From positions 1-51,799 of the forward strand of contig CAYYEP010000009.1 of NCBI GenBank assembly GCA_964470995.1: a stretch of 51,799 bases of DNA, written 5' to 3'. Positions within the stretch are counted from its first letter, which is position 1; each line of letters opens with the position of its first letter. The notes beneath the pieces were generated by a model. It made no database searches. It was not told the origin of the DNA and saw nothing but the letters and a program-made list of their open reading frames with translations. Shown here one piece after another: positions 41,566 through 49,896 of this stretch. The stretch is from UBA5738 sp964470995 (GTDB lineage Bacteria; Patescibacteriota; Minisyncoccia; Minisyncoccales; UBA5738). The translations under genes and the position numbers were made by a program.

Positions 41566-42504
41566 TTAGTAAACGCTCGGTTGCTTGGATAAAGTCACGC
41601 AGACGACGCGTTTGCCTTGAACATAAGATTTAAGAGTGGTGTTGTCGGCCGCGAATTGGATATCGGTATTGTTTTCGCACGTGTTTGTCAGTTCTCCGCC
41701 GGTACTGGTGGTTGATTTCTTGGTAAAAAGCTGGATGCCGCAGTTGCAAACCGGGTTTTTTGTGTCTTTGGCTTCGTCATCGGCCGGATCATAGCACCGC
41801 AAATAATTATTGCTATCGTCTTTTTCCATGCTGTACAATTTCATTGACGCGACCGTTACGTCCGATGGCAATTCTATCTGATTATCCAGTTGTGAATTGC
41901 CGATAGTCTTGCTACCCCCTTCGGCGTAAATTATTTCCACCTTGCTACAGTCGGTTTTATTCAAGTTTGGTTGGCAGGTTCCCTCCACGCATTTGTAAAA
42001 TTTCGGAAAGCATCCGGCTATTGCCGATCCGTCGCTGTTTTTACAGCAGTCGGCCGCGCCCGCCGGATCCGTCTCCGATTGTGAGCAGGTGGAAACCGGA
42101 TTGTCGAACTCCGGTTCAAACATATTCATTTTAAGCGCGCCCAAATTAAGACCTACCAGGTTTAATATGGCATACGATGAAAGCAGGATTAAAAGACCTA
42201 CTACCGCCTCTTCGATCCGCTTAAACGCTTCTTTCATTTTTGTAGGGTCGCCCACCGAGGTAATGTACTGGAACCCCGCCATCACCAGCACAATGAAAAC
42301 CGCCACACCTCCCAGCCCGATCCCCCATTCATAAACATATTTGACCCCCTCGGCCAATGTTGGATCGGCATCCATCGACGTATTCATCGGTGATTTCGGC
42401 CAGTCGGCCTGGTATACGAAATCCGCCGCAATTATTGTCGAGGCCGTTAATAATATCAATGCCGCGGCCGATAGCAATAAAGTTTTTTTAATTATCGGGT
42501 TCAT
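41566..42504 (-). CDS. VirB2-like two-helix pilin with Cys-rich ectodomain
   Basis: 312 residues. A signal peptide (1-26) and a short exported spacer precede the two pilin-type helices (59-82 and 99-120), joined by a charged hairpin TSVGDPTKMKEAFKRIEE, the pattern of CPR T4SS pilins. After them comes a long exported domain (about 121-312) with about 11 cysteines, including CCKNSDGSAIAGC and CVEGTCQPN, suggesting disulfides. Most VirB2 proteins end after the second helix, so the C-terminal domain is unusual. The gene overlaps the upstream exported-protein gene by 17 bp and is followed by the TrbL-like gene. Confidence 0.8.
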   Translation of the reverse strand: MNPIIKKTLLLSAAALILLTASTIIAADFVYQADWPKSPMNTSMDADPTLAEGVKYVYEWGIGLGGVAVFIVLVMAGFQYITSVGDPTKMKEAFKRIEEAVVGLLILLSSYAILNLVGLNLGALKMNMFEPEFDNPVSTCSQSETDPAGAADCCKNSDGSAIAGCFPKFYKCVEGTCQPNLNKTDCSKVEIIYAEGGSKTIGNSQLDNQIELPSDVTVASMKLYSMEKDDSNNYLRCYDPADDEAKDTKNPVCNCGIQLFTKKSTTSTGGELTNTCENNTDIQFAADNTTLKSYVQGKRVVCVTLSKQPSVY

Positions 42505-43270
42505 TGTTTTGAAATTGGTTATCTTGCTCCGCGCTCTCGGTTTCTTCGTCCGCCGGGGTTGAGAAATAAGCGTTTACTGACATTGAATTAAATATGGAAT
42601 TTATTTCCAATGCGGCATTATCCCAATTCTTGTTGATGGTTGCCGCGGTCACTGTGTAAAAAATATTCCCGTTTTGGGCAATTGCCGTTTGGGCGCGCCA
42701 ATAGCTTAGGCCTCCGTCATCGCCGCATTTATACGAAGAATCGTAAATATCCCAAGACTCATCGCTTTTTATATCGCTTTTTCCGATATCGAACTGGCAT
42801 CGCTGCTCCTTAAAAACCCTCTCAATTTGGCCAATCACCTCCTCGGTTGTGGTGGCATTATATTTGGCCACCGTCAGGGTTACCGGATTAATATCGGTCA
42901 TACTGGTTTTGTAAGCGACCAGCAGGGTATTCTCCATTGTTCCGTCATCCCCGGTGATCTTTTTAACGGTTTCTTGTCCGTCGGTATAGGCCGAAGGGTA
43001 ATCCAGGCTCAAATATCCATCCGGGGTCGTAAAATGCCGATAAGGATCGATTTTACCATTTTGAGCTTGCGACTGGAGTGCCCCCAGCGGGACTTCGATT
43101 CCCTGGGTCAGGTCGGGGACCCGTATTGGCGTGCCAAAAAAATCTTTCACACCGGTAAGCTGGCAGTAAACCGATACTGCCAGCATTATTACCGCCCCCG
43201 CCGCGATCTGCAAAATCGTGTTCTTCCAGATCGTAGTTTTCTTTTTTTGCTCTAAAGTATTTTCCACCAT
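42488..43270 (-). CDS. Membrane-anchored exported protein of the secretion cluster, unknown
   Basis: 260 residues from the ATG at 43270. A basic N-terminus (1-15) and one transmembrane anchor (about 16-37) expose a domain of about 220 residues. It begins with HFTTPDGYLSLDYPSAYTDG, a pattern like that of PsbP/MOG1-type folds, contains two cysteines (RCQFDIG and SYKCGDD) and ends in an acidic, Gln-rich tail. The gene overlaps the surface-protein gene upstream by 19 bp and the pilin gene downstream by 17 bp, so it is translationally coupled to both. Probably a periplasmic or surface component of the apparatus. Function unknown. Confidence 0.65.
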   Translation of the reverse strand: MVENTLEQKKKTTIWKNTILQIAAGAVIMLAVSVYCQLTGVKDFFGTPIRVPDLTQGIEVPLGALQSQAQNGKIDPYRHFTTPDGYLSLDYPSAYTDGQETVKKITGDDGTMENTLLVAYKTSMTDINPVTLTVAKYNATTTEEVIGQIERVFKEQRCQFDIGKSDIKSDESWDIYDSSYKCGDDGGLSYWRAQTAIAQNGNIFYTVTAATINKNWDNAALEINSIFNSMSVNAYFSTPADEETESAEQDNQFQNNEPDN

Positions 43271-45618
43271 AGTCCGGAGAATCCAACAATTGATAATATG
43301 ACGCCCACGATCACCCAAGCGCAGAACAGCAGTGCGTAGCCGATGCCGATCGCTTTCCAGGCTGTTTTGACCTTATCGATCACGTCCGGCGTCTTGAATG
43401 GCGAATAGTATAGGAACGCGGTTGCCGCAATCAAAAACGGCATCAGGAATACCGATAATTTAAAGAGTAAAAAGTCCAAAATAACTTTAACCATAATCGC
43501 CGCATGTTTGGGCTCGCAGGCCGCTCTTTCGTTCCAGCCGGTATCCGGATTGTCATAACTCGCCCCGCAAACCGCGAAACTGCTCTTGGTCTGCGGCTCG
43601 TGCTGGTCCAGTGTAAAATTCCACTCCCCTTTCGGGCTTACGCTCTGGCATTGCGAGTCAACACACGCCTCCACTGCCAGAGTGTATTCGCCCAAGCAAT
43701 TCATTTTCACTGTCGCCGATGTTTTGTTTGTTGTTCCTTCGATTGTATCCTGGTCGCAATCCGAAGCATCTGTCGAATTGGCCAGTGTCAATATATAATG
43801 ATAAGCCTTTGCGTTCGACATTTCACTCCAAGAAAGTTCCTGGGTTAGCTGGTCGGCATAAATCGTGTCGCCTGCCGTCGGCGAATTTCCAACCGGCATA
43901 TCCAGTTCGCCGGTTGCGAATGAATTCTCCGCGCTCCAATCACCGCAAACCGTGCCGTCATCATGGGCGCAGGTTTGCACTTTCCAATAATAGGTTCTCC
44001 CTTGGTCGATTACCGGGTAATTTATGGCGTATTCCGGCGCGGCCATCATTTCGTCCCCCTTCAGCAAAATTATCTTGGCATCTGATCCGGCTTCCTGTAG
44101 GGATAAATTGTATGATTTTGCATCATCGATTGATTCCCACGATAAAGTTATCGGAATATTCCCTTCCGAAACCAAGGATCCGGCTTTGGGCGGCCGGCCC
44201 GTAGTGCGGAAAGAGAACCATTCCGACCATCCGTCGCAGTTGGAAGAATCATAATTGGAACAAGCTTTCACCCGCCACTGGTAGACGGTATCTGCCGCCA
44301 TCGTATCGGCATCAAACAAAGCTTTTTCGTCTTCGCCCGTTTTGGCGTTTGGCACCGTGCTTGAGCCGCTGTTTTTGGCGCCACCCGAAAAAGAAGTCTC
44401 GTACACAAATGAATTGGCGCCGTTGGGCATTGTCCATGACAGGCTTAACGGCAAGGGTGCCAGATCATTTCCGGCAGTATTATTCTTCGGGGAGGTTGCT
44501 GTCGGCACCCCAATCGGGTCATGTTTTGTCGAAAATGTCCATTTCTGTCCATAATCGCTGCAATCTCGGGCGATTTCATCGTAACAGGTCCTTAATTTCC
44601 ATGTATAGGTACGGTCGCGCGTAAATAGCGCGTGGTCTTGCCGTCCTTGGTTAGTGGTTGGGAACGGAATCTTGGAAATTCCGTCAGTATCAATGATGCT
44701 GTGAACCTTGCCGGTTATCGCGTCGGCAAAAATATCGTCATCCTTGCACTGGCCGTTCAATTCCAAAAGCGGATGGCAAGCCTGCGATCCCGACTCGTCC
44801 GAAGTTACATTAAGTTTGTAGGACGTCGCGTACTTCTTTGTCTTTTGAAAATAAACCTTACACCACTTTATCTGCATACCGTCGTACGACAAACTTGCAG
44901 CGCCGCCACTGCCGTTCCAGTCCGGGTCATCGGGGTCGATTGGTTCGGGTGCGGCACTGGTCGTAAATGTCCACCAAGTTGCATTATCCTCTAGTTGGCA
45001 GTTGGAACCGTCTGCGTTGCAACACGGACGGACGCGCCACTTGTATGTGGTCGCGGAATTGAAAAAGCAGGGATAAAAAAGTTCTTGCGGATTGAATTCG
45101 TTGGTTGTTAAAATCTTGCGGTATATTCCCCCCGCGCTTTTTGAATCGTTGATATCGTTGTTGGTATTGTCGATCTCTAAAAGGTAGGATCTTACGGCAA
45201 AAATATCCGCCGTAGCGCTTTCCTTTCCGCTTGCTCCCGGATATGCCGGCCAATCCCATATATAATCGCCGCTGGTTATTTTCCATCCGGGGACTTCGTC
45301 CCAAGCCAGTACCACCGGCAATTTAACATTGCCTTCTTCTTGTTTGGTTTTATTGACCGGATCGTCATAATAATAATGGTTTGCCGGTGTGGTTAAGCAC
45401 GTGTTGACGCAAATGCAGGTGGCCACATCAATGCCTTTATAATTTGTTTTTGATCCCCTTTGCCACGATGAGCAATCGACGCTTCCTCCGGATCCGCTAA
45501 CGCTTGCGTCGCACGTGTCGCTCATATTAAAAGTATCCGCCATACAGAGTGCGGGCGCGCCGGCAATTCCGGCAAATGCAAAAAACACAAAAAAGATTAA
45601 TATTTTTTTAACGTCCAT
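43252..45618 (-). CDS. Giant Cys-rich surface protein with pilin-like C-terminal tail (second copy)
   Basis: 788 residues. Signal peptide (1-27), then a Cys-rich start, then about five fibronectin-like repeats. Each repeat ends with Y-x-W-R/K-V/L near a Cys pair and a later W/F-F-T (RPCCNADGSNC, RTCYDEIARDC, KACSNYDSSNC, QTCAHDDGTVC, VEACVDSQC). The last 80 or so residues are two hydrophobic helices (about 710-735 and 752-778) with a charged linker PDVIDKVKTAWKAIG, like the pilin two-helix core. Suggested role: surface adhesin anchored in or assembled with the type IV apparatus. Tandem paralogue of the next gene, with repeat copy A between them. Confidence 0.8.
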   Translation of the reverse strand: MDVKKILIFFVFFAFAGIAGAPALCMADTFNMSDTCDASVSGSGGSVDCSSWQRGSKTNYKGIDVATCICVNTCLTTPANHYYYDDPVNKTKQEEGNVKLPVVLAWDEVPGWKITSGDYIWDWPAYPGASGKESATADIFAVRSYLLEIDNTNNDINDSKSAGGIYRKILTTNEFNPQELFYPCFFNSATTYKWRVRPCCNADGSNCQLEDNATWWTFTTSAAPEPIDPDDPDWNGSGGAASLSYDGMQIKWCKVYFQKTKKYATSYKLNVTSDESGSQACHPLLELNGQCKDDDIFADAITGKVHSIIDTDGISKIPFPTTNQGRQDHALFTRDRTYTWKLRTCYDEIARDCSDYGQKWTFSTKHDPIGVPTATSPKNNTAGNDLAPLPLSLSWTMPNGANSFVYETSFSGGAKNSGSSTVPNAKTGEDEKALFDADTMAADTVYQWRVKACSNYDSSNCDGWSEWFSFRTTGRPPKAGSLVSEGNIPITLSWESIDDAKSYNLSLQEAGSDAKIILLKGDEMMAAPEYAINYPVIDQGRTYYWKVQTCAHDDGTVCGDWSAENSFATGELDMPVGNSPTAGDTIYADQLTQELSWSEMSNAKAYHYILTLANSTDASDCDQDTIEGTTNKTSATVKMNCLGEYTLAVEACVDSQCQSVSPKGEWNFTLDQHEPQTKSSFAVCGASYDNPDTGWNERAACEPKHAAIMVKVILDFLLFKLSVFLMPFLIAATAFLYYSPFKTPDVIDKVKTAWKAIGIGYALLFCAWVIVGVILSIVGFSGLWWKIL

Positions 45619-45937
45619 GGGCTGTTAAAAATTTTAAGATGTAATTTATTAAAGATGGTCTGCCTTTTTTGGCGGCCCATTCCATTTAGTAATTATACGA
45701 TTTTATGTTCGATTGTGAAATGGCTTTATTTATCTGCCAGAATACCCCGCCGGCTTTGTGCGGAAATCGTAGCGTAGCGGAGGCTATAAACAAACTTTTC
45801 CTAGCATGTAGTGTAAGAGGAGCGGAAGGAAAACCTCGGGGCCTTGCCCGGGGTAGTTTTTTAGGCGTGGTTCTAAAGAATAACCCTCGAAGGTTTAATT
45901 GCGAATTTGGCATTCAAATTAATAACATTTGCCGGGT
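45619..45937. other. 319-bp gap between the two surface-protein genes
   Basis: It holds dispersed repeat copy A (45729-45862) and AT-rich flanks. No reading frame looks like a gene. No clear promoter for the 45618 gene was identified. Confidence 0.6.
45729..45862 (+). repeat. Dispersed structured repeat, copy A
   Basis: Begins TTTATCTGCCAGAATACCCC and ends CGGGGTAGTTTTTTA, with inner segments GTAGCGTAGCGGAGGCTATA and GTAGTGTAAGAGGAGCGGAA matching copies B and C. It lies between the tandem surface-protein genes, upstream of the 45618 start. Confidence 0.85.
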
Positions 45938-48748
45938 TTAGAAGACCTGATACCAGGCGATCCCTTCATATCCCGTTGCCGCGATTAGCCATGAAACCAA
46001 AAGCCAAGCCATGAACATGATTCCGTACCCCCATCCGGCGTATTTCCACATATTCTTGATCGTGGGGATGGTATCTTTGCCCTTCATTCCCAAATAGAAC
46101 ATCCCGCCGCTAATCATCGCCAGCACCGGCAGCAAAAGAAATGCAACCTTGAACAACAAGAAATTAATTATTAATTTCACCACCAAAAAGAATGACCCGA
46201 TACTGCATTCGGCGGTTTCGTCGTAGCCGGTGTCCAGATTGTCCGAATTCTGGCCGCAGACCCTGAAATTTGCTATTGTCTCCGAGCTTCCGGTTGCTTT
46301 TATTAAAAACGTTCCTTGTATAGCTTCTCCTCTATCGGAACAATTGGTATCCACACATGGATATATCATATAAGTGTAAGTTCCTGCGCACGAGAGTTTC
46401 GAATTTTGATCAATGCATCCGTTGAAAAACGTGCAGGCTTTATCGGTGGATTTAAAATTCGTGATCGAATTGCCGGTGGAGCAACCATCTTGGGTTGACC
46501 CTCCCGCGTAGGTGATTGTGATCAAATTATTTTTCGTTTGGCTTTCCCACTCCAGCTTCAGTTCGCGGAGTGATCCGAATTCGTTCTTTTCGCTGGTTAA
46601 TATCGGTGCGGCAACTCGGTAAACGGTAAAATTCTGGTATTCGCTTTGACCCCCGCAATACTTAATTTCCTCATCGGCGCAGGTTTTAACCCGCCAGTGA
46701 TAAGTTGTATTGGCGGTACCCTTCGCGGGCTGGGTAATGTTGGGGTAGTCAAATTGCGTGCTTGGCTGCCCGTCGTTTTCGTCGTTGAACTTAACGGTTT
46801 GTGTGGTGAGTAATTGGTAATTGGCGTCGTACAGTTCGACCGCGTATGCCCTGGCTCCGCCCACGTGTTCCCAAAAAAAATTCTGCGGATAGTTTATCGT
46901 GCTTCCCAAGTCGGGCTTCATTGTATTGGTTCCAGGCGGCCGTCCCGTCGTAATGAATGAATAATCCTTGGACCATTCATCGCAATCGGTAGAATTAAAT
47001 TCCGCGCACGACCTTACCTTCCAATGGTAAACGGTATCCAGCTTTATCGCCGCGTCGTTTAATGTTAGCGCGTCCGGGTCGGTTTCTGCAGTTTCTTTAT
47101 TTGGGATTGTGTTCCAAGTGGTATTGCGTTCGCGTGTCAGGTTGCCGATATCGGTATTATATTGATACGAATTGGCGCCCGCTGGGGTAGACCAGACGAT
47201 GCTTATCGGGAGCCCGACCGGATTATCGCCGCTGGGATCATCTTTTGGGTCTATTGGCTCCGGGGCCGGTATATCTTCGTCTTTTGTAACTATTCGCCAT
47301 TTCTGACTGCTGTCTTCGTAACAATCATTATTGTCTTCTCTATCTTCAAATTCATCGCGGGTATCGTTGTTGGGACAGCTTTTTAATGTCCAGGAGTAGG
47401 CGCGATTGCGCGTAAAATACGCTAAATCTCCCCGGCTTTGCGCCGGATACCATGTTTCGACCTCTCCGGTTACCGGATTCGGGAATACGTCCGAAATAAT
47501 CTGGCCGTTAATCACCGACAGCGCGTGAGTTTTTTGTTTTTCGGCGGGGGTTTGCGGATCCGAATTCCCGGTTAGCCAGCTAACAAGATTGTGATATGCC
47601 GAAGTAACGGTATCAATTGCGTTCTGGATGCCGTTGACAATATCATTGTTCTCGTCGGAAGTAATATAAAGCTGGTATGATTCCGCGTATCGTGTCGGTC
47701 TTTCTTTCTCTTGCAACTCGTCCGGCAATTTTGCCGAGCACCATTTAAGCGGATCGACGCCCTCCCTTATATCTTTAAATGATTTTTGCGCGGCCTCGTT
47801 GCCCATCGCCGGTCCTTCGCCGTTCCAGTCCGCATCTGTCGGGCCGATCAATTCTGGCGCGGTATTCACCGAAAAATACCACCATCCCTCGTTGTCGCCG
47901 TATTCTTTGCAATTTTCGCCGAAAGTGTCGCAACATGGCTTTACCCGCCAGCGGTATTTGCCGCTCGAATTGAAAAAACACGGCCAGGCGTCGGTTACGG
48001 AATTGAATATATTGGTATCTAATACTTTATAGAACGCTTTTTTGCCGCCGATAGTTTTGATTCTGCCGGAACTTCTTGGCTTTGCGTATTCGGTATTTGG
48101 GTTTGTATCGTCATCGCTAAGCGGTGCGAAATTAAAATTATCAATGCCGTTTTCACTGGTCGTGTCTTGGATTTCAATAAGGTAGCTTTGCGGCCCAAAA
48201 TTATTTGCGCCCTCGATTTTTGAAAAGTTTCCGGCGTACCCTTTTGAATGCTCGCAATAAGAGTCTTTGCCGGTGCAGGTTGCTATGTTTTTCCCCAGAT
48301 TCTTCCAGCCGGGAACATTGTTCCAGCTAAGAGCGACCGGCAGGGTGATCTTTGCGGTATCGTTGTTCGCGTGGTTCTGGGGGCTTGGATCATCGTTATA
48401 TCTGGGGTTGGTTGGCATATCCAGGCACGCAATGTCGCAATAACAGCGGGCATACCAGGTTGTTTTGTTGTCGCCGTCTTTTTCTTTCCAGGAGATCGAA
48501 GAAGCTTCGCTTTTTTGCCATTTCCCGCAAGTAAAATCCGACCATGTGTCACAATCTTTATTTCCGCAATCCATATGGTATTCAATTTTCCCGCACCCGT
48601 TTGCGTATCCCGACTGGAACCAATATTTTTCGTGAGACGCCAAAGCAGTATCTGATTTTAAAACAAAAAAAACCAAAATTAAAAATAAAAACGAAATCAA
48701 TTGCTTGAAATTTTTTTTAAAAGCTTTCTTTGGTGCTGTGGATGCCAT
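45938..48748 (-). CDS. Giant Cys-rich surface protein with pilin-like C-terminal tail (first copy)
   Basis: 936 residues. A long basic signal peptide (1-37) precedes a Cys-rich N-terminal region (YHMDCGNKDCDTW, CGKW, CYCDIACLD). Five fibronectin-like repeats follow in the same order as in the paralogue (KPCCDTFGENC, LKSCPNNDTRDEF...C, RSCAEFNSTDC, KTCADEEIKYC, YPCVDTNC). The tail has two hydrophobic helices (about 860-885 and 900-925) around DTIPTIKNMWKYAG. The ectodomain is about 150 residues longer than the paralogue's, mostly by insertions. It is the first gene of the leftward secretion-like cluster. The ATG lies only 4 bp from repeat copy D. Likely host- or surface-contact protein; this is inference. 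Confidence 0.8.
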   Translation of the reverse strand: MASTAPKKAFKKNFKQLISFLFLILVFFVLKSDTALASHEKYWFQSGYANGCGKIEYHMDCGNKDCDTWSDFTCGKWQKSEASSISWKEKDGDNKTTWYARCYCDIACLDMPTNPRYNDDPSPQNHANNDTAKITLPVALSWNNVPGWKNLGKNIATCTGKDSYCEHSKGYAGNFSKIEGANNFGPQSYLIEIQDTTSENGIDNFNFAPLSDDDTNPNTEYAKPRSSGRIKTIGGKKAFYKVLDTNIFNSVTDAWPCFFNSSGKYRWRVKPCCDTFGENCKEYGDNEGWWYFSVNTAPELIGPTDADWNGEGPAMGNEAAQKSFKDIREGVDPLKWCSAKLPDELQEKERPTRYAESYQLYITSDENNDIVNGIQNAIDTVTSAYHNLVSWLTGNSDPQTPAEKQKTHALSVINGQIISDVFPNPVTGEVETWYPAQSRGDLAYFTRNRAYSWTLKSCPNNDTRDEFEDREDNNDCYEDSSQKWRIVTKDEDIPAPEPIDPKDDPSGDNPVGLPISIVWSTPAGANSYQYNTDIGNLTRERNTTWNTIPNKETAETDPDALTLNDAAIKLDTVYHWKVRSCAEFNSTDCDEWSKDYSFITTGRPPGTNTMKPDLGSTINYPQNFFWEHVGGARAYAVELYDANYQLLTTQTVKFNDENDGQPSTQFDYPNITQPAKGTANTTYHWRVKTCADEEIKYCGGQSEYQNFTVYRVAAPILTSEKNEFGSLRELKLEWESQTKNNLITITYAGGSTQDGCSTGNSITNFKSTDKACTFFNGCIDQNSKLSCAGTYTYMIYPCVDTNCSDRGEAIQGTFLIKATGSSETIANFRVCGQNSDNLDTGYDETAECSIGSFFLVVKLIINFLLFKVAFLLLPVLAMISGGMFYLGMKGKDTIPTIKNMWKYAGWGYGIMFMAWLLVSWLIAATGYEGIAWYQVF

Positions 48749-48751
48749 CCC

Positions 48752-48802
48752 TTTTATTTACCGCCGGAATACCTTGTGGTTCGTCCCCAGAGTAGTTTAT
48801 TC
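48752..48802 (+). repeat. Dispersed structured repeat, copy D (centre deleted)
   Basis: Keeps both ends of the repeat (TTTATTTACCGCCGGAATACC and AGTAGTTTATT) but only about 18 nt between them. It lies just upstream of the first surface-protein gene. Confidence 0.65.
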
Positions 48803-48871
48803 CCTATTTGAATTATAGTTGATTGAAGTTTTTTTGCCACGATAATGCCGGATTGTTTCTCTGAAAAAAAA

Positions 48872-49741
48872 TTATGAATCTGCTGGTTTGATTCTTTTAC
48901 CCCGATTATTTTTAATTTGCTCGGGTAGTTTTTCGGTTAATTTTTTCCAGTCTGTTAAGAAAAGCGTTTCCGCCCGTGCTCCCGGGTCGACATTATTGAG
49001 TTCCAGCCATTCGGATACGGTTTTTTTATCTGCCTCCAATCCGGCAGACAGATTCCCGGTTATTTTTTTTCGCGGGTGGGAAAAACCGGCTTTAACTAGC
49101 CCAAAAAAACGTCTGGCGAATTCTTTGTCGCTCCGCTCCCCCTCTTTGGCAAAGAGTGTCAGTTTTAATATCGCGCAGTCAACTTTGGGCACGGGCCAAA
49201 AGCATCCTTTTGATACGTAGCTTATGATATCGGGTTTGGCGTAAAATTGTGTTGAAACCGCCAGTAGGTTCATTTTCGGCGGTTTGGCGCAAACGCGCTG
49301 GGCCACCTCCTTTTGTACTATTACCGTCAAAGATAAGGGAGGGTTCTTGCTTTCCAGAAATTTGCGAATCAGCGCCCCCGTCAAATAGAATGGCAGATTG
49401 GCCGCGACCTTGTACGGGGCCGCAATCTTTGCCTCATCAAATTTCAGGATATCCCCCCGCCGCAGTTCGAAATTTACCTTGTTGCTGAACCTGGTTTCCA
49501 GTGCCGTGATCATCTCGGGGTCTTTTTCTATAGCCAAGACTTTATTGCCGGTTTCCAGCAGCCTTTCGGTTAGGTTGCCGGTTCCCGGTCCGATCTCCAG
49601 AATGGTTTGGCCGGGTTCGATTTGCGCCGCCGCCACCAGCTTATCAATGATGGCCGCTTCGGTAAGGAAATTTTGCCCCAGCCGTTTTTTTGGTTTGATT
49701 TTTTTTTGCTCTTTTTTGGTGTTTTTTGAGGCTTTTTCCAT
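48872..49741 (-). CDS. rsmA: 16S rRNA dimethyladenosine transferase (KsgA/RsmA)
   Basis: Dimethylates two adjacent adenosines in helix 45 of 16S rRNA using S-adenosylmethionine. The 289 residues begin with a Lys-rich tail, then KKRLGQNFL, the SAM loop EIGPGTGNLTE (about 49-59), LAIEKDPEM, GDILKFD, the catalytic NLPFYLTG (family NIPY/NLPY) and the C-terminal helical domain with GLVKAGFSHPRKKI. The N-terminal Lys-rich extension is longer than usual. It stands alone, divergent from the M23 peptidase gene. No Shine-Dalgarno. Confidence 0.95.
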   Translation of the reverse strand: MEKASKNTKKEQKKIKPKKRLGQNFLTEAAIIDKLVAAAQIEPGQTILEIGPGTGNLTERLLETGNKVLAIEKDPEMITALETRFSNKVNFELRRGDILKFDEAKIAAPYKVAANLPFYLTGALIRKFLESKNPPLSLTVIVQKEVAQRVCAKPPKMNLLAVSTQFYAKPDIISYVSKGCFWPVPKVDCAILKLTLFAKEGERSDKEFARRFFGLVKAGFSHPRKKITGNLSAGLEADKKTVSEWLELNNVDPGARAETLFLTDWKKLTEKLPEQIKNNRGKRIKPADS

Positions 49742-49896
49742 AATATTGATGTCCTTATTTTACCATGGAAAATGTTAATAAAAACATTGACAAATTAATA
49801 GGTTTTAATAGGATATAAGTGTTGGGCCAGATTGATTTTTGCCCCGGGCTTAAGCCGAGTTTCGCATCCGCCCTGGATATCTAGTTGGAAGTTACG

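Noticed and set aside
44984..45304. Frames antisense to or shifted within the surface-protein genes (for example 44984-45304, 43504-43848, 47786-48022)
   Set aside because: They lie wholly within strong coding sequence, have no family resemblance and show composition expected of shadow frames.
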